This document shows, piece by piece, positions 4,928-8,316 of a DNA stretch of 8,316 nucleotides. A model generated the notes under the pieces. It saw only the letters and a program-made list of their open reading frames with translations, was not told where the DNA came from and did no database searches. Position 1 is the first letter of the stretch; each line of letters opens with the position of its first letter. Source of the DNA: Lysobacteraceae bacterium. Its GTDB lineage: Bacteria; Pseudomonadota; Gammaproteobacteria; Xanthomonadales; Xanthomonadaceae. The stretch lies in assembly GCA_003449515.1 (NCBI GenBank), contig DMHI01000155.1, forward strand, positions 1 to 8,316, in the 5' to 3' direction. Both the position numbers and the translations under genes were made by a program.

Positions 4928-5376
4928 ACGCGCGTGCCTCCGTCAAAGCGGCCGAGGCCTGCGATTCGGTCGCCCAAGTCCCACAGTCCACCCGTGCCGG
5001 TCGCGGTATTGCCACCCGTCGAACTCAGGGTGATGGTGTTGGCGTCCTCGACGATGTTGACGTTTGCGCCAGCCGCCAAGGTTTTGCCGCGCAAAGCCCC
5101 GTCACCAGCTCGCGTGAGGACGCCAGCACCCGTCATTAACTCGACGGCACGCACGTTGGCCGGCACGTTTTGCACCGCCCCCCACGCCGTCACGCTCAGG
5201 CCGCCCACGGCGGGCGGGCCGGCGGGCACGGGTGCTGCCACGGCAGTGCCGGGGCGGTAGAGGCTGCCATCGGGCAAAAACACGTTGACGCCGATGGTCG
5301 CGGGCTCGCGGCCCGTCGTGTCCAGCACGACGAACTTTCCGGGCTGTTGCCAGAGCGGGACTCGGACCTTGGACAT
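4924..5376 (-). CDS. Putative phage tail fibre / appendage protein, 150 aa
   Basis: The protein begins MSKVRVPLWQQPGKF, and its stop overlaps the next gene as ATGA. It opens with a short beta-rich head containing NVFLPDGSLYRPGT (residues 31-44). A proline/alanine-rich linker follows (45-57), then a region with GAGVLTRAGDGALRGKTL and ANTITLSS (83-120). That last pattern is common in phage fibre shafts, where short beta strands trimerise. The tail is glycine-rich and ends in LGRFDGGTRV. I chose ATG 5376, which leaves 38 bases after the giant gene. An in-frame GTG at 5448 would add 24 residues and overlap the upstream gene by 34 bases, but that extension is rich in Gly, Asp and Arg and lacks a clear ribosome site. 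ATG 5376 also lacks a strong one, so the start is uncertain. The structural role is inferred from motif style and position; I recognise no named family. Confidence 0.75.
   Translation of the reverse strand: MSKVRVPLWQQPGKFVVLDTTGREPATIGVNVFLPDGSLYRPGTAVAAPVPAGPPAVGGLSVTAWGAVQNVPANVRAVELMTGAGVLTRAGDGALRGKTLAAGANVNIVEDANTITLSSTGGNTATGTGGLWDLGDRIAGLGRFDGGTRV
4937..4941 (-). promoter_or_regulatory. Ribosome binding site for the Mtd-like small protein
   Basis: GGAGG on the minus strand lies 9 bases before the ATG at 4927. It supports independent initiation in addition to coupling through the ATGA overlap. Confidence 0.75.
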
Positions 5377-5414
5377 GCCGGCAAGCGTGGCGGATCGCCG
5401 GATTAGATCAACGG

Positions 5415-8316
5415 TCAGTCCGTCGCCGTCTCCGTGGCGCGGTTCCACTCGGCCAACATGGCCTTCTGGGCCTCCATCTGCGCCCGGCTTGCCTCGCGCA
5501 GTGCTGCGGCGCGCTCAGCCGAAAAGAACGAATTGTCCTGGGCGTAGGCTTGGCGACGATCGTCGCGGAACACGTCGCCCGCCTTTTCGGCCGCCCTGAA
5601 CGCCGCGTAAGTCGCCGAGTTGCCGGGGCGGATTTGAGCTTCGTTAGCCGCCGTCAGCTTGATCGCCACGCCGGCCATGAACGGCAGGCTTTCGGCATAC
5701 TCACTTGCCGCGTCAACGCCATCGCGTTCGGCAATGTCACGGATGCGATTTGCCGCTGTTTCGATGGACGCCCGGCGCGCGTAGTACTTCTGTGCCGTGG
5801 CCTGCACCTCGTTCACCGGGCGCACGAAGGTCTGCAGAATGGGCGTCGGCCGCATTTCATTGGCTTCTGGGTCATTTACGGCATTGAACGCCGCCTGCGC
5901 CGTCGAGGCAGCGAAGTTACCAAGGCCGCCAGTCAGCAGCCCGAAGAACGCTTGAATTTGCTCAGGCGCAACGTCAAGCATGGCAATCGGCTTGGTGTAG
6001 TCATCGCCGCCGCCGAGGCGGTTCAGGCCAGTGGCAATGGCCTTGTAGGGCGCAGGCGTGGCGTCGCGGCCAAGAACGCTGCGCGGCGTCGTCCGGTCGT
6101 ATGGGTTCTCTGCCCAAATCTGCTGCCCAAAATCGTTCTGGTTGGCCGTCTGCTGAACGATGTGCTGGCCGATTTCGGTCGGGATCAGCGATGCAAGCCC
6201 AGACTGCGCGATCTGCACTGGAAACACCGCTGAAACCGACACGCGGAACAGGTCGGACGTAACCGCGCCGGCCACCTGCTGCTCAGTCCTTGCGCCCGAA
6301 GCGATGTCCTCTGCGTCGCCGCTGAAGAGCTGCTGCAGACGCGAGCCTGCATAGGTTGCGATGTTGAAGCCGAAGGGCATCGGAATAGTGCGAATTTCGC
6401 CGTCACTATTGATCCACCACAGGTTTCTTTCCTTGATCTGCGGCGGAACCTTGCTGGCCATGCTCTCGCCATCCTCATCTTCCATGCCTGCTGCCACAGC
6501 AGCGAGCATGAACTGAAGAATGGACAAGCCCGTAAGTCCTGCCAGCACTTTGCGGCCTGCGCCGGTCTTGGGATTTACCGCCTTGCCCAAGGCGTGCGTG
6601 CCCTGTACGGCGGCGTTGAAAAACAAGTAACCAGCCGACATGGCTGGCCCAGCCGTGCCCTTGCGGTTGAAATTAACCGTCAAGTCTTTGGCGCGCTGGG
6701 CGGCCTGCTGTGCCGAAAATCCAGCCTCGCGCAGTCGCGCATAGTAACTCAGTCGCATCGCGTTCTCGAACGTGTCATTCAAGTCCTCGATGGCGGTCAG
6801 GATGGCCGAGCCGACGCGGCGCGCGCCAGCGAGTGGGCTGGTGCTCGCCTTCCACATGGCCGCGTTTGATAGCGCGTCCACGCTGGCGACGTGCGCCCAT
6901 CCGGTCTTGCCGCCAGCGGCTTGGAACTCCGCGGCATATCGATCCATCGCGTTGCCCGAGCGCGCGCCCTTTTTGCGCTCAAGCCGCCACATAGCGCGGA
7001 TGGCTTGCGGATAGCGCGCCAGCACGCGCGCACCGTCGAGGATGCCGCGCTCCGAGCTGACACGCGCAAGGCCAAACTGCAGGTCGCGGGCAATGTTCAC
7101 CGCCGCGAACCCGGGGTTCCATGCGGTCAACGTCTGGGCGATGTAACGCTGCGTCCACGCGATTTGTCGGATCACCGGCCGGCTGACGAACTTGCCCGTG
7201 CCGCCAAGGTTCTTGAGCGCGGCAGCCAGCGCCGGCTCGGTGAATCGAATGCGATACGGCTTGCCCTGCACCATGACGTGCACCACGTCCGGCTGCGACG
7301 ACTCGTTGACCACGCGCTGATAGACCTGCCCTTGCGAGTCCTGCGCCTGCTCAGTGCGCACCGCTTCCATCTGCCAGAACGCAGGGTTTGGATTCGCCAG
7401 CACCAGACGCGCCAGCCCGCGACCAACGCGCGCCCGCTCGGCCAACACCACGGAACGCTGCGCGTCGCCGATGATTTCGCCAAGAATGTTTTCAGCCAAG
7501 TTGCCTGCGCCACGGCCCATCGCGCCCTTGATGCCCGCCGTGCGAAGGTCAAGCCCGCCGCCGCCGAGCCCGCTATTGGCTGTGCGTTCCTGAAGCGCCT
7601 CGGCTTCCTTTTTGCCTCGAAGCGGCACATAGGCTTGGTACTGTTGCGTCAGCGCGTCGTAGGTTTCGCGCGTGATAAGGCCAGAGTCCAGCATTCGCTT
7701 TCGCGTCTCGGCAGCGATGGCATCGATGCGCCAAGCCAGCGGCTCCATCACTGCGGCATCGGCAGATTTCAAAATGCGTTCTGCGTCGGCATTTGTCATG
7801 CCGGAGCCGCCATCCGGCATGGAAGGGTTGATCTTTGCGATTTCTCGATTGCGCTCTTTGGCGTGCCTAGCGTACAGGTAATTTTCGAGCTTGGCCGTGG
7901 TGACGCGCGCTTTTCGCATCGCATCAAACAGCGGGCCAAAAAGCCGGTCGTCAAGCGATTCCATTTCCGCATGAACGCGGCCGTGCATCAGGTTTTCGAG
8001 CTGATAGACGTTCTGGATGTCGGGGAGCTCGGCGTTGATCGCTGCCTGAACGTCTTCCTGCGCGTCGCGCAGGGCGATCATCTTGTCTTGGAAAATGACG
8101 CGCGCCTCGCGTCGAGCCTCGCGGCTGCCGCTCCACTTTGCCTTGACCGGATTCCAACCCAGCGCGCCGCCGGCCATCGGATTGCCGAGGGCGGTGTCGG
8201 CGGTCGCGCGCTTGCGCGCCGCCTCGGCCTGCGCTTGGGAGACGCTGCGACGCTGGAACATGGGATTCCCGTCCTGCTCGGCGCGTAGGGCCTCGCGCGG
8301 CGTGCCGTCGGGCTTG
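5415..8316 (-). CDS. C-terminal part of a large polyvalent phage protein (LPD38-like), partial
   Basis: The reading frame is open to the window edge, giving 966 visible residues and a TGA stop. An ATG at 8261 exists, but the frame upstream reads as ordinary protein ending in a DGNPMFQRR linker. That resembles the 'DG-P-(L/M)F-R' linkers of giant phage polyvalent proteins, so I treat the gene as 5'-truncated. Counting from that Met, residues 45-220 are charged and helical. Residues 380-400 hold WNPGFAAVNIARDLQ. Residues 495-560 hold a DTFENAMRLSYYARLREAG stretch, NFNRKGTAG and FFNAAVQG. Residues 614-645 hold LWWINSDGEIRTIPMPFGFN. From memory this order matches the LPD38-type C-terminus of phage polyvalent and internal virion proteins. 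A hydrophobic segment lies at 571-592 and weaker ones near 670-695 and 770-785. Known members are thought to be packaged and ejected with DNA; activity is usually carried by upstream domains not visible here. The family call is fairly firm, the role inferred. Confidence 0.82.
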   Translation of the reverse strand, partial: KPDGTPREALRAEQDGNPMFQRRSVSQAQAEAARKRATADTALGNPMAGGALGWNPVKAKWSGSREARREARVIFQDKMIALRDAQEDVQAAINAELPDIQNVYQLENLMHGRVHAEMESLDDRLFGPLFDAMRKARVTTAKLENYLYARHAKERNREIAKINPSMPDGGSGMTNADAERILKSADAAVMEPLAWRIDAIAAETRKRMLDSGLITRETYDALTQQYQAYVPLRGKKEAEALQERTANSGLGGGGLDLRTAGIKGAMGRGAGNLAENILGEIIGDAQRSVVLAERARVGRGLARLVLANPNPAFWQMEAVRTEQAQDSQGQVYQRVVNESSQPDVVHVMVQGKPYRIRFTEPALAAALKNLGGTGKFVSRPVIRQIAWTQRYIAQTLTAWNPGFAAVNIARDLQFGLARVSSERGILDGARVLARYPQAIRAMWRLERKKGARSGNAMDRYAAEFQAAGGKTGWAHVASVDALSNAAMWKASTSPLAGARRVGSAILTAIEDLNDTFENAMRLSYYARLREAGFSAQQAAQRAKDLTVNFNRKGTAGPAMSAGYLFFNAAVQGTHALGKAVNPKTGAGRKVLAGLTGLSILQFMLAAVAAGMEDEDGESMASKVPPQIKERNLWWINSDGEIRTIPMPFGFNIATYAGSRLQQLFSGDAEDIASGARTEQQVAGAVTSDLFRVSVSAVFPVQIAQSGLASLIPTEIGQHIVQQTANQNDFGQQIWAENPYDRTTPRSVLGRDATPAPYKAIATGLNRLGGGDDYTKPIAMLDVAPEQIQAFFGLLTGGLGNFAASTAQAAFNAVNDPEANEMRPTPILQTFVRPVNEVQATAQKYYARRASIETAANRIRDIAERDGVDAASEYAESLPFMAGVAIKLTAANEAQIRPGNSATYAAFRAAEKAGDVFRDDRRQAYAQDNSFFSAERAAALREASRAQMEAQKAMLAEWNRATETATD

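Larger units (their letters stand above)
1..5376 (-). other. Tightly overlapped late operon (fibres, assembly, lysis)
   Basis: Successive genes are joined by ATGA (4927, 2257, 1032, 727), TAATG (3012), TAGTG (1475) and TGATG (22), plus a 26-base overlap (519/494). The only gaps are 12 and 2 bases. No promoter-like or terminator-like sequence (hairpin plus T-run on the minus strand) was seen between genes. The set is probably one transcript with translational coupling, driven from a promoter upstream of the window. Confidence 0.75.

Noticed and set aside
3917..5260. Long plus-strand open frame (447 codons)
   Set aside because: It spans three well-supported minus-strand fibre genes and is arginine/alanine-rich, as expected for the antisense of G+C-rich coding DNA. 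It has no recognisable domain.
8259..8261. ATG as the true start of the polyvalent protein
   Set aside because: The frame stays open upstream to the window end and the upstream residues resemble an internal linker. No clear ribosome site precedes this ATG.
6891..8288. Long plus-strand open frame (465 codons)
   Set aside because: It lies wholly opposite the giant polyvalent gene, is Arg/His/Ala-rich in composition and has no motif; a shadow frame.
1..8316. CRISPR array, tRNA, insertion sequence or integrase
   Set aside because: No regularly spaced repeats, cloverleaf-like segment, terminal inverted repeats or recombinase motifs were seen. The DNA is almost fully occupied by coupled genes.

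Overview
The window is a gene-dense stretch of a tailed phage or prophage. Every supported gene lies on the minus strand, so transcription runs from base 8316 down to base 1. Coding density is close to complete: the largest gap between genes is 38 bases, and seven consecutive gene pairs share stop/start bases or overlap outright. No host genes, integrase, terminase, capsid or att site are visible, so a resident prophage cannot be told from a free phage genome. The high G+C content, Shine-Dalgarno style start sites and a Gram-negative type lysis cassette suggest a proteobacterial host. A betaproteobacterium is my guess, but nothing here proves it.

In transcription order the layout is as follows. 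(1) 8316-5415 is the C-terminal 966 residues of a very large phage protein of the 'large polyvalent protein' type, open at the window edge; such proteins are thought to be packaged in the virion and ejected with the DNA. (2) 5376-1475 holds six small to mid-sized structural genes that look like tail fibre, appendage or receptor-binding components. They include an Mtd-like N-terminal domain protein, a fibre with a phage-fibre repeat, a protein with a short collagen-like stretch, a two-domain beta-rich protein and a 24% glycine adhesin-like protein. Two neighbours share the same C-terminal beta module (the 'HNLG' module). (3) 1475-1029 is a tail-fibre-assembly-like protein. (4) 1032-724 is a small conserved phage protein of unknown role that often sits beside lysis genes. 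(5) 727-1 is the lysis cassette: a T7-type class II holin, a GH24 endolysin with a signal-anchor-release N-terminus, and the first codons of what is probably the Rz spanin.

The genes read as one late operon. It encodes an ejected internal protein, then the host-recognition apparatus as several separate polypeptides, and finally cell lysis. The most interesting points are the split, modular receptor-binding set with a duplicated C-terminal module, the glycine-rich adhesin with lower G+C than its surroundings, the giant protein whose catalytic part lies outside the window, and a possible pinholin/SAR-endolysin pair.
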